Below, one piece after another: positions 23,775 through 31,131 of a stretch of 39,756 bases of DNA (the first letter of the stretch is position 1; each line of letters begins with the position of its first letter). This DNA is from Pseudomonas sp. GOM6 (lineage in GTDB: Bacteria > Pseudomonadota > Gammaproteobacteria > Pseudomonadales > Pseudomonadaceae). Where the stretch lies: the NCBI RefSeq assembly GCF_029537485.1, contig NZ_JARPUS010000025.1, positions 1 through 39,756 of the forward strand, read 5' to 3'. The notes under the pieces were generated by a model. That model worked only from the letters and a program-made list of their open reading frames with translations, was not told where the DNA came from and ran no database searches. The position numbers and the translations under genes were made by a program.

Positions 23775-24692
23775 TCAGCGCGCCGCGCTGACCCCGGCAA
23801 GGGTGGCGAACGAGGTGTCCTTGGCGGTCAGCAGGAAGTCGCGCATGAACGGCGCGTCGAGCATATCGGCGCGGATCGCCGCATACAGCGTGCAGTACAG
23901 GCCCTTCTCGCCCAGGCGCTTGGCGGTCACGTAGCCGCGCGAGCTGTACTCGTGCAGCGCCCAGTTGGGCAGGCTGCACACGCCGCGCCCGCTGGCCACC
24001 AGTTGCATCATCATCACCGTCAGCTCCGAGGTGCGCACCTGCGCCGGTTCGATGTCGGCCGGTTCGAGGAAGCGGGTGAAGATATCCAGACGGTCGCGGT
24101 CGATGGGGTAGGTGATCAGCGTCTCGCGCTCGATATCCTCGGGCAGCACGTAGGGGCGGTTGGCCAGCGCATGCTGGTTGGCTACCGCCAGCAGCGCTTC
24201 GTAAGTGAACAGCGGCACGTAGGTGATGCCGTTCATTTCGATGGGGTCGCTGGTCACCACCAGGTCGAGGTCGCCGCGCGACAGCGCCGGCAGCGGGGCG
24301 AAGGAGAAGCCCGAGGCCAGGTCCAGCTCCACTTCCGGCCAGGCATCACGGAACTGGTCGATGGTCGGCATCAGCCACTGGAAGCAGCTGTGGCACTCGA
24401 TGGCCATGTGCAGGCGTCCGGCGGTTCCACCGGCCAGGCGCGCCAGATCGCGCTCGGCGGCACGCAGCTGCGGCAGCAGGCTGTCGGCCAGTTGCAACAG
24501 GCGCAGACCGGCACTGGTGAAGCGCACCGGCTTGGTCTTGCGCACGAACAATTGCATCCCCAAGCGCTCCTCCAGCTCTTTGAACTGGTGCGACAGCGCC
24601 GACTGGGTCAGGTGCAGGCGCTCGGCGGCCTCCACCAGGCTGTCGGTTTCGCGCAGGGCGTGCAGAGTCTTGAGGTGGCGCAATTCCAACAT
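23775..24692 (-). CDS. metR: LysR-type regulator MetR
   Basis: A 305-residue LysR-family protein. The N-terminal winged helix (MLELRHLKTLHALRETDSLV, 'AAERLHLTQSALSHQFKELE') is the DNA-binding domain and residues about 90-295 form the co-inducer domain. 'MAIECHSCFQWLMPTIDQFR' matches MetR, which uses homocysteine as co-inducer to activate metE. Divergence from metE across 111 bases is the classic metR-metE layout. Two TGAG-N5-CTCA boxes lie in that spacer; the first overlaps the metR start codon, which would suit autorepression. The start ATG 24692 agrees with the usual length (E. coli MetR has 317 residues). Confidence 0.93.
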   Translation of the reverse strand: MLELRHLKTLHALRETDSLVEAAERLHLTQSALSHQFKELEERLGMQLFVRKTKPVRFTSAGLRLLQLADSLLPQLRAAERDLARLAGGTAGRLHMAIECHSCFQWLMPTIDQFRDAWPEVELDLASGFSFAPLPALSRGDLDLVVTSDPIEMNGITYVPLFTYEALLAVANQHALANRPYVLPEDIERETLITYPIDRDRLDIFTRFLEPADIEPAQVRTSELTVMMMQLVASGRGVCSLPNWALHEYSSRGYVTAKRLGEKGLYCTLYAAIRADMLDAPFMRDFLLTAKDTSFATLAGVSAAR

Positions 24693-24704
24693 GAGTAAAT
24701 CTCA
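24692..24704. promoter_or_regulatory. MetR-like binding site 1
   Basis: TGAG-TAAAT-CTCA has the architecture of the enterobacterial MetR box TGAA-N5-TTCA with G/C at the inner position. It overlaps the metR start codon, suggesting negative autoregulation. Confidence 0.6.
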
Positions 24705-24736
24705 ATGAATAAAACTTGTGATGATCACGAATAGGT

Positions 24737-24749
24737 TGAGTTTGTCTCA
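24737..24749. promoter_or_regulatory. MetR-like binding site 2
   Basis: TGAG-TTTGT-CTCA is the second copy of the same dyad, 45 bases centre to centre from site 1 and 55 bases before metE ATG. This position suits activation of metE. A further GTGAT-G-ATCAC palindrome lies between the two (24718-24728). Confidence 0.6.
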
Positions 24750-24803
24750 TGATGTGCCGGCTGTCGAGAATGTGCGCCATTGACGAACAATGGAGACAGA
24801 CAA

Positions 24804-27110
24804 ATGGCATTGGCACATAACCTCGGCTTCCCCCGCATCGGTCGCGACCGCGAGCTGAAGAAGGCCGTAGAAGCCTATTGGAAGGGCGAACTGGATGAGG
24901 CCGGCCTGCGCGCCATCGGCCGCGAGCTGCGCGCCGCCCACTGGCAGCTGCAGAAGGACGCCGGCATCGAACTGCTGCCGGTCGGTGACTTCGCCTGGTA
25001 CGACCAGGTACTGACCTACTCCCTGACCTTCGGTGTGATCCCCGAGCGCTTCCACACCCACGGCGGCAAGCCGACCCTGGATACCCTGTTCGGCATGGCC
25101 CGAGGGGTTTCTGGAAACAAGAGCAGCCAGAACACCTGCTGCGGTGGCGCCCACGCGCAAGAGATGACCAAGTGGTTCGACACCAACTACCACTACCTGG
25201 TCCCCGAGTTTTCCCGTGACCAGCAGTTCAGCCTGAGCTGGGAACAGCTGTTCGAGGAGGTGGAGGAAGGCCAGGCCCTGGGCCACACCCTCAAACCGGT
25301 GCTGATCGGCCCGCTGACCTACCTGTGGCTGGGCAAGGAGAAGGGTGGCGACTTTGATCGTCTCGACCTGCTCGAACGCCTGCTGCCAGTCTATGGCGAG
25401 ATCCTCCAGCGCCTGGCCGCCCAGGGTATCGACTGGGTGCAGATCGACGAGCCGATTCTCGCCCTCGACCTGCCGCAGGCCTGGAAGAACGCCTTCGAGC
25501 GCGCCTACAACCTGCTGCAGAAGGAGCCGGGCAAGAAGCTGATCGCTACCTACTTCGCCGGCCTGGAAGACAATCTTGGCCTGGCTGCCGCGCTGCCGGT
25601 GGATGGCCTGCATATCGACCTGGTGCGCGCGCCAGAGCAGTTCCCAGCCATCCTCGACCGCCTGCCGGCCTACAAGGTGCTGTCGCTCGGCGTGGTCAAC
25701 GGCCGCAATGTCTGGCGCACCGATCTGGAAAAAGCCCTGGATATCCTGCAGCAGGCCCATGAGCGTCTGGGCAGTCGTCTGTGGGTGGCGCCGAGCTGCT
25801 CGCTGCTGCACAGCCCGGTTGATCTGAATCGGGAAGACCAGCTGGATGCCGATCTGAAGAGCTGGCTCGCCTTCGCCGTGCAGAAGTGCCAGGAGGTCGC
25901 CGTGCTGGCCAGGGCTTTGCGCGAGCCGCAGGCCGCCGAGGTGCAGGCTGCGCTGGCCGAGAGCCGCCAGGTGCAGGCCAGTCGGGCGCAGTCGCCACGT
26001 ATCCACAAACCGGCCGTGCAGGCGCGCCTGGCTGCCATCCGTCCTGCCGATAGCCAGCGCCAGTCGCCGTTCGCCGAGCGCATCGCCGGGCAGCGCGCGC
26101 TGCTCGACCTGCCGCCGTTCCCCACCACCACCATCGGCTCCTTCCCGCAGACCTCGGCCATCCGCCTGGCGCGCCAGTCATACAAGGCTGGCAAGCTGTC
26201 CGCCGCCGAATACACCGAAGCCATGCACGCGGAAATCCGCCATGCGGTACAGATTCAGGAGCAGCTGGGCCTGGACGTGCTGGTGCATGGCGAGGCCGAG
26301 CGCAACGACATGGTCGAGTATTTCGCCGAGCAGCTCGACGGCTACGCTTTCACCCGCTTCGGCTGGGTGCAGAGCTACGGCTCGCGCTGTGTGAAGCCGG
26401 CGGTGATCGTTGGCGACCTGTCGCGACCCAAGCCGATGACGGTGGAGTGGATCGCCTACGCCCAGCGCTGCACTGACAAGGTCATGAAGGGCATGCTGAC
26501 CGGCCCGGTGACCATGCTGATGTGGTCCTTCCCGCGTGACGACATCTCCCGCGAGCAGCAGGCGCGCCAGCTGGCGCTGGCCATTCGCGACGAGGTGGTC
26601 GACCTGGAAGCGGCTGGGATCAAGGTCATCCAGATCGACGAGGCTGCCTTCCGCGAAGGCCTGCCGCTGCGCAAGGCGGGTTGGCAGCACTACCTGGACT
26701 GGGCCACCGAGGCCTTCCGTCTGACTGCCAGCGGTGTACGCGACGAGACGCAGATCCACACCCACATGTGCTACAGCGAGTTCAACGACGTGATCGAGTC
26801 CATCGCCGCCATGGACGCCGACGTGATCACCATCGAGACCTCGCGTTCGGACATGGAGCTGCTGCGCGCCTTCGAGGCCTTCGACTACCCCAACGAGATC
26901 GGCCCGGGCGTGTACGACATCCACTCGCCACGGGTGCCGGACAGCCGCGAAATGGCCCAGCTGCTGCGCAAGGCTGCGCAGTGGGTGCCGGCCGAGCGCC
27001 TGTGGGTCAACCCGGACTGCGGCCTGAAGACCCGCGCCTGGGCGGAAACCGAAGCGGCGCTGGTGAACATGGTGGCCGCGGCCAAACAGTTGCGCGCCGA
27101 GCTGGCCTGA
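24804..27110 (+). CDS. metE: Cobalamin-independent methionine synthase MetE
   Basis: A 768-residue enzyme that transfers a methyl group from 5-methyltetrahydropteroyltri-glutamate to homocysteine. Both TIM-barrel halves are complete: N-terminal 'LGFPRIGRDRELKKAVEAYW', C-terminal 'TTTIGSFPQTSAIRLAR'. Zinc ligands are H654, C656 (HMCYSEF) and C739 (VNPDCGLKTR), with E. coli equivalents 641, 643 and 726. ATG 24804 has GGAGA at good spacing; the upstream ATG 24780 has none. The protein is longer than E. coli MetE, partly from a loop at about residues 101-119 (GVSGNKSSQNTCCGGAHAQ) that carries a vicinal Cys pair, C112-C113. It is divergent from metR and presumably activated by it when homocysteine accumulates. 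Confidence 0.96.
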   Translation: MALAHNLGFPRIGRDRELKKAVEAYWKGELDEAGLRAIGRELRAAHWQLQKDAGIELLPVGDFAWYDQVLTYSLTFGVIPERFHTHGGKPTLDTLFGMARGVSGNKSSQNTCCGGAHAQEMTKWFDTNYHYLVPEFSRDQQFSLSWEQLFEEVEEGQALGHTLKPVLIGPLTYLWLGKEKGGDFDRLDLLERLLPVYGEILQRLAAQGIDWVQIDEPILALDLPQAWKNAFERAYNLLQKEPGKKLIATYFAGLEDNLGLAAALPVDGLHIDLVRAPEQFPAILDRLPAYKVLSLGVVNGRNVWRTDLEKALDILQQAHERLGSRLWVAPSCSLLHSPVDLNREDQLDADLKSWLAFAVQKCQEVAVLARALREPQAAEVQAALAESRQVQASRAQSPRIHKPAVQARLAAIRPADSQRQSPFAERIAGQRALLDLPPFPTTTIGSFPQTSAIRLARQSYKAGKLSAAEYTEAMHAEIRHAVQIQEQLGLDVLVHGEAERNDMVEYFAEQLDGYAFTRFGWVQSYGSRCVKPAVIVGDLSRPKPMTVEWIAYAQRCTDKVMKGMLTGPVTMLMWSFPRDDISREQQARQLALAIRDEVVDLEAAGIKVIQIDEAAFREGLPLRKAGWQHYLDWATEAFRLTASGVRDETQIHTHMCYSEFNDVIESIAAMDADVITIETSRSDMELLRAFEAFDYPNEIGPGVYDIHSPRVPDSREMAQLLRKAAQWVPAERLWVNPDCGLKTRAWAETEAALVNMVAAAKQLRAELA

Positions 27111-27118
27111 GCGGGGGA

Positions 27119-27811
27119 TTAGATGGCGACCAGGCTGAGCAGGGAGTCGGCCTGGCTGCGGTAGTGGCCATCCAGCTCGCTACCACTCGGCCATTCGCGA
27201 TGCAGGTCGAGCAGCAGGCGCAGGCGGGCCTGCTCGCCGTCTGCTTCGAGCAATTCGGCGTCGTGGAAGTAGAAACGCTGGCGCACCAACGGGAAGAGGG
27301 CCTTGAACAGGCTCTCCTTGAGCGAGAAGGTCAGGGTCACACGCTGGGCGAATTCGGCCGGTGACAGGCCGCCGCTGCGTTGCAGCTCGTCCGGGGTGAG
27401 GATTTCCGCGGCCAGGCGAGTGGCACGCTCGGGTTTCAGCTGCTGTTCCAGGTCGATGCCCAGGCTGCGCCAGTCGCGGCTCAGTGCCACCAGGGCGGCG
27501 GCCTGGCCATGGCCATGGGTGATGGAGCCGCTGATGCCCGCTGGCCATATCGGCACGCCATCGGTATCGCGGCCGGGAGTCAACGCCTGACCGCAGAGAC
27601 TGTGCAGCGCGCTGCGCGCACACAGGCGCCCGGCCAGGTGCTCGGCCTGGCGCTTGGCCACGCCACGCACCGGGGGCACGTCGCAGCGACTGAAGTCCTC
27701 GGCCTGCAGTTGCGCCGGGTCGAAACGAGCCTGCACCAGGCAGGTGCCGGGTAGCAGGGCAGGCAGGTCATTGTGCAGTTGGCAGAAAGGGGGGATATGC
27801 ATGGCCGGCAT
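27119..27811 (-). CDS. pcpS: 4'-phosphopantetheinyl transferase PcpS
   Basis: A 230-residue EntD/Sfp-type enzyme that moves phosphopantetheine from CoA to carrier proteins of fatty acid and siderophore synthesis. Motifs: 'VAKRQAEHLAGRLCARSAL' (51-69), 'ISGSITHGHGQAAALVAL' (93-110), metal-binding GID120LE122 and 'FSLKESLFKALFPLV' (162-176, K165-E166). Sequence pattern and length match P. aeruginosa PcpS, which serves as the single PPTase for primary and secondary metabolism there. ATG 27811 or 27802 could be the start; neither has a strong ribosome site. It converges on metE with 8 bases between stops. Confidence 0.9.
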   Translation of the reverse strand: MPAMHIPPFCQLHNDLPALLPGTCLVQARFDPAQLQAEDFSRCDVPPVRGVAKRQAEHLAGRLCARSALHSLCGQALTPGRDTDGVPIWPAGISGSITHGHGQAAALVALSRDWRSLGIDLEQQLKPERATRLAAEILTPDELQRSGGLSPAEFAQRVTLTFSLKESLFKALFPLVRQRFYFHDAELLEADGEQARLRLLLDLHREWPSGSELDGHYRSQADSLLSLVAI

Positions 27812-27852
27812 TCTGCCGTGGTCAGCGTGAGGCAGCCAACCGTTTGCATTTC

Positions 27853-27882
27853 TTTACACAGCGTTAACCAAGCACCTACAAA
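27853..27882 (+). promoter_or_regulatory. Possible sigma-70 promoter of a small RNA
   Basis: TTTACA (27853-27858, five of six to consensus) and TACAAA (27877-27882, four of six) are separated by 18 bases, pointing rightward. It lies in the spacer upstream of pcpS (which reads the other way), and its predicted start is near 27889. Confidence 0.45.
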
Positions 27883-27888
27883 GCAAGC

Positions 27889-28019
27889 GCTCGTTTTTGC
27901 CAGACTGGGTACAAGCGTTCCATGTGGACGCTGGTGAGGTTGTAGCCACGGCCGGTGTTGCCGCCGTGGTTTTACTCTACTGATCGAGTACGGGAGCCCA
28001 ATGGGCTCCCGTTTTTTTT
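27889..28019 (+). ncRNA. Candidate small RNA of about 130 nt
   Basis: Between minus-strand pcpS and ahpF there is a + strand unit with a promoter-like pair and a strong intrinsic terminator, but no reading frame with a ribosome site. Three hairpins follow one another: AGCGT-T-CC/GGACGCT (27914-27932), CCACGG...CCGTGG (27946-27969, then TTTT) and the terminator CGGGAGCCC/GGGCTCCCG (27991-28011) followed by T8. The terminator's T-run is on the + strand, while both flanking genes are on the minus strand, so it can only serve a rightward transcript starting here. The U-rich 3' end suits an Hfq-bound trans-acting RNA. I do not recognise it as PrrF, RsmY/Z, CrcZ or another named RNA. Confidence 0.55.
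27991..28019 (+). terminator. Strong intrinsic terminator of the small RNA candidate
   Basis: A 9-bp perfect GC-rich stem (CGGGAGCCC 27991-27999, GGGCTCCCG 28003-28011) with AAT loop is followed by eight T (28012-28019). A short GCGGTT-CT-AACCGC hairpin (28021-28034) follows directly and may belong to the end of the opposing ahpF transcript. Confidence 0.92.
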
Positions 28020-28054
28020 GGCGGTTCTAACCGCGCTACAACTGATTGTAACGA

Positions 28055-29611
28055 TCAGCTCTGGCGGATCAGATGATCGAAGGCGCTCAGCGAGGCCTTC
28101 GAACCTTCGCCTACGGCGATGACGATCTGCTTGTACGGCACGGTGGTCACGTCGCCGGCGGCGAACACGCCGGGGATGTTGGTGGCACCCTTGGCGTCGA
28201 CGATGATCTCGCCGAAGCGGTTCAGCTCCACGGTGCCTTTCAACCAGTCGCTGTTCGGCAGCAGGCCGATCTGCACGAAGATGCCCTCCAGTTCGACGGT
28301 GTGCAGTTCTTCCGTGGTGCGATCCTTGTAGACCAGGCCGGTGACCTTCTGGCCATCGCCCACCACTTCGGTGGTCTGCGCGCTCTTGATCACTGTGACG
28401 TTCGGCAGGCTGTTCAGCTTGTTCTGCAGCACGGCGTCGGCACGCAGGGTGTCAGCGAACTCCAGCAGGGTGACGTGGGCGACGATGCCTGCGAGATCAA
28501 TCGCCGCCTCGACGCCGGAGTTACCGCCGCCGATCACCGCCACGCGCTTGCCCTTGAACAGGGGGCCGTCGCAGTGCGGGCAGAAGCACACGCCCTTGGC
28601 CTTGTATTCCTGCTCGCCCGGCACGCCCATCTCGCGCCAGCGGGCGCCGGTGGAGAGGATTACGGTCTTGGCCTTGAGGCTGGCGCCGTTGTCGAACTTC
28701 ACTTCGTGCAGGCCGCCTTCGCTGCTGGCCGGGACCAGGGCGCTGGCGCGCTGCAGGTTCATGATGTCGACGTCGTACTGGCGCACATGCTCTTCCAGGG
28801 CGCGGGCCAGTTTCGGGCCTTCGGTCTCCTGTACCGAGATGAAGTTCTCGATGGCCATGGTGTCCAGCACCTGGCCGCCGAAACGCTCGGCGGCAACGCC
28901 GGTGCGGATACCTTTGCGCGCAGCGTAGATTGCGGCGGCGGCGCCGGCCGGGCCACCACCAACCACCAGCACGTCGAAGGCGTCCTTGGCGTTCATCTTC
29001 TCGGCGTCACGACTGCCGGCGTTGGTATCGATCTTGGCGAGGATTTCCTTCACTTCCATGCGCCCGGCGCCGAACACTTCGCCGTTCAGGTAGATGCTCG
29101 GCACGGCCATGATCTGGCGGCGCTCGACTTCTTCCTGGAACAGCGCGCCGTCGATGGACACGTTGCGGATGTTGGGGTTGAGCACGGCCATCAGGTTCAG
29201 CGCCTGGACCACGTCCGGGCAGTTCTGGCAGCTCAGCGAGAAGTAGGTTTCGAACTCGAAGGTGCCTTCGATGCTCTTGATCTGGGCGATGGTCTCGGCG
29301 TCCAGCTTGGACGGGTGACCACCGACTTGCAGCAGGGCCAGCACCAGCGAGGTGAACTCGTGGCCCATGGGGATACCGGCGAAGGTCACGCCGGTGTCTT
29401 CGCCCACGCGGTTGAGGGCGAAGGACGGACGGCGGGCATCGCTGCCGTCGGTCTTCAGGGTGATCTTGTCGGTCAGGCCGACGATATCGTTGAGCAGTCC
29501 GAGCAGCTCTTGCGATTTATCGCCGTCATCGAGGCTGGCGACGATCTCGAACGGCTGGGTGACCTTCTCGAGGTAGGTCTTCAACTGGGCTTTCAGATTG
29601 GCGTCCAACAT
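28055..29611 (-). CDS. ahpF: Alkyl hydroperoxide reductase subunit F
   Basis: A 518-residue NADH-dependent flavoprotein disulfide reductase that recycles AhpC. The N-terminal double-thioredoxin domain carries its redox pair C128-x2-C131 (SCQNCPDVV). The FAD site is 'VVGGGPAGAAAAIYAARKGI' (about 217-235), the thioredoxin reductase-like redox pair is C344-PH-C347, and the NADH site is 'AVIGGGNSGVEAAIDLA'. ATG 29611 has AGAGGAA upstream. It is downstream of ahpC by 141 bases, with a 12-bp hairpin in between that should reduce read-through. This gives the usual excess of AhpC over AhpF. Confidence 0.96.
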   Translation of the reverse strand: MLDANLKAQLKTYLEKVTQPFEIVASLDDGDKSQELLGLLNDIVGLTDKITLKTDGSDARRPSFALNRVGEDTGVTFAGIPMGHEFTSLVLALLQVGGHPSKLDAETIAQIKSIEGTFEFETYFSLSCQNCPDVVQALNLMAVLNPNIRNVSIDGALFQEEVERRQIMAVPSIYLNGEVFGAGRMEVKEILAKIDTNAGSRDAEKMNAKDAFDVLVVGGGPAGAAAAIYAARKGIRTGVAAERFGGQVLDTMAIENFISVQETEGPKLARALEEHVRQYDVDIMNLQRASALVPASSEGGLHEVKFDNGASLKAKTVILSTGARWREMGVPGEQEYKAKGVCFCPHCDGPLFKGKRVAVIGGGNSGVEAAIDLAGIVAHVTLLEFADTLRADAVLQNKLNSLPNVTVIKSAQTTEVVGDGQKVTGLVYKDRTTEELHTVELEGIFVQIGLLPNSDWLKGTVELNRFGEIIVDAKGATNIPGVFAAGDVTTVPYKQIVIAVGEGSKASLSAFDHLIRQS

Positions 29612-29651
29612 GACGGGATTCCTCTGGCGAATAGCGAATTTCGGACAAACA

Positions 29652-29680
29652 AACGCCCGGGCGGATCGCGCCCGGGCGTT
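29652..29680 (-). terminator. Hairpin between ahpC and ahpF
   Basis: The arms AACGCCCGGGCG (29652-29663) and CGCCCGGGCGTT (29669-29680) form a perfect 12-bp stem with a 5-base loop. On the minus strand the sequence continues TTTGTTTG, a moderate U-run. It would end most ahpC transcripts and let a fraction run into ahpF, or protect the ahpC mRNA 3' end. Confidence 0.75.
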
Positions 29681-29752
29681 CGGGCACTTGCGGCTGGATG
29701 TCAGCCGACGAAGCGCAAAGCGGGGTGGGGCTCTCTGGCCCCTAGGCAGATC

Positions 29753-30316
29753 TTAGATCTTGCCGACCAGGTCCAGGGAAGGAGCCAGGGTCTTCTCGCC
29801 TTCTTTCCACTTGGCCGGGCAAACCTGACCCGGGTTAGCCGCGGTGTACTGAGCAGCTTTCAGCTTGCGCAGGGTCTCGGAAACGTCACGGGCGATTTCG
29901 TTGGAGTGGATTTCCAGGGTCTTGATCACGCCTTCCGGGTTGATCACGAAGGTGCCACGCAGAGCCAGACCTTCTTCTTCGATGTGCACGCCGAAGGCGC
30001 GGGTCAGCTGGTGGGTCGGGTCGCCGATCAGCGGGAACTGAGCCTTGCCAACGGCCGGGGAAGTCTCGTGCCAGACCTTGTGCGAGAAGTGGGTGTCGGT
30101 GGTCACGATGTAGACCTCGGCACCGGCCTTCTGGAACTCAGCGTAGTTGTTGGCAGCGTCTTCGATTTCGGTCGGGCAGTTGAAGGTGAAGGCGGCCGGC
30201 ATGAAGATCAGTACGGACCACTTGCCTTTCAGGCTTTCCTCGGTGACCTGGATGAACTCGCCATTGTGGAAGGCGTTGGCGCTGAAGGGTTGAACCTGGG
30301 TGTTGATCAGGGACAT
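29753..30316 (-). CDS. ahpC: Alkyl hydroperoxide reductase peroxiredoxin AhpC
   Basis: A 187-residue typical 2-Cys peroxiredoxin that reduces H2O2, organic peroxides and peroxynitrite. The peroxidatic cysteine is C47 (FTFNCPTE; the family usually has V before C) and the resolving cysteine is C166 (GQVCPAKW). The end LAPSLDLVGKI is typical. ATG 30316 follows CAGGAG with 8-base spacing; upstream in-frame starts are not in family alignments as I recall them. Upstream there are a -10 TAGAAT and a 37-bp OxyR-like site, which fits oxidative-stress induction. ahpF follows. Confidence 0.97.
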   Translation of the reverse strand: MSLINTQVQPFSANAFHNGEFIQVTEESLKGKWSVLIFMPAAFTFNCPTEIEDAANNYAEFQKAGAEVYIVTTDTHFSHKVWHETSPAVGKAQFPLIGDPTHQLTRAFGVHIEEEGLALRGTFVINPEGVIKTLEIHSNEIARDVSETLRKLKAAQYTAANPGQVCPAKWKEGEKTLAPSLDLVGKI

Positions 30317-30356
30317 GAGAGAACTCCTGTTGGGGTTTGGAAACTTGATGCCGCGC

Positions 30357-30362
30357 ATTCTA
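30357..30362 (-). promoter_or_regulatory. Probable -10 element of ahpC
   Basis: TAGAAT on the minus strand (five of six to consensus) puts the transcription start near 30350. The matching -35 (TTAGCG, 30385-30380) is poor and abuts the OxyR-like site, as expected for an activator-dependent promoter. Confidence 0.5.
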
Positions 30363-30385
30363 GCCGCATCGGTCTTAATCGCTAA

Positions 30386-30422
30386 ATTGAATGAAGACAT
30401 AACCACGATTGGTTTGGCCTAT
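30386..30422 (-). promoter_or_regulatory. OxyR-like site upstream of ahpC
   Basis: Read on the minus strand the site has two elements, ATAGGCCAAACCAAT and ATGTCTTCATTCAAT, separated by exactly 7 bases. Compared with ATAGnTnnnAnCTAT twice, I count 8 of 10 and 6 of 10 conserved positions. Spacing and position just upstream of the -35 are right for OxyR. Confidence 0.5.
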
Positions 30423-30459
30423 GCGTCTTCACTCTGAGATTGGCAGTTATCTATGACAC

Positions 30460-31071
30460 TCAGCCGGTTGCCTGCAGTTGCGGGTGCCGCTCGCGATATT
30501 GTTCGAAAAGAAACTGGCGAATCCGCTCGCCATGTTCGCGATGCTGCAATTGCAGGAAGTAGGCAGCGCGGTTGCCGTCGGTATGGCGAATCAGCTGACC
30601 ATGTATCGGCATGCTCTCGGCCCCGGGCAGTGCCAGCCAGAGGTCGAACTGCTCAGGCAGCGGATGACCGTTGCCGGCTTGTAGCAGCAGGCTGCCGGGA
30701 GCCAGTTCCAGCACCCGCATATGGCTGGATCTACCGTTGGCCTGGCGCAGTGCCAGTGGCTTTTTCAGAGTCAGGCGCCAGGGCCGCAGTACTTCACCCT
30801 CTTCATAGATACTTGGGGCACCCATCTCCAATTGCAAGCCATGCAGTTCGTCCTCCACCAGCATCAGTGGGAAACTGATACGGCAGTGCTCCAGTTGCGC
30901 CTGCAGGCTGAGCTCGGCATGAACGCCCAGACGGCTGAGCAAGGCATTGGCCAGTGGCCCGCCATCGACCTTGAACGCCGGAATCGGCAAGGGATTACCA
31001 ATCAGTTGGCTGCTGAACAGCTGGCGAATGTAGTCCAACTCTTCGTCGGACAGGGTGGGATGCTCGGACAT
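30460..31071 (-). CDS. PilZ-like (YcgR-type) protein, c-di-GMP motif degenerate
   Basis: A 203-residue cytoplasmic protein with no signal. The first half (LGVHAELSLQAQLEHCRISF, 'LMLVEDELHGLQLEMGAPSI') resembles the N-terminal domain of flagellar-brake proteins. The second half has a PilZ-like beta-barrel pattern ('MRVLELAPGSLLLQAGNG' in place of DxSxxG), but no RxxxR motif is clear, so c-di-GMP binding is doubtful. GGAGG precedes ATG 31071. It lies 60 bases downstream of the LOV gene on the same strand with no terminator, so co-transcription with the photoreceptor is likely. The family call is tentative; it may be an unrelated hypothetical protein. Confidence 0.55.
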   Translation of the reverse strand: MSEHPTLSDEELDYIRQLFSSQLIGNPLPIPAFKVDGGPLANALLSRLGVHAELSLQAQLEHCRISFPLMLVEDELHGLQLEMGAPSIYEEGEVLRPWRLTLKKPLALRQANGRSSHMRVLELAPGSLLLQAGNGHPLPEQFDLWLALPGAESMPIHGQLIRHTDGNRAAYFLQLQHREHGERIRQFLFEQYRERHPQLQATG

Positions 31072-31131
31072 GGGCCCCTCCGCGGGTATGCATGATCGCA
31101 AGCAATTTATGAGCCGAATTCATGTCTGGCT

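Noticed and set aside
28073..30385. 770-codon + strand frame across ahpF and ahpC
   Set aside because: It spans two well-defined genes and their intergenic terminator on the other strand, so it is a shadow.
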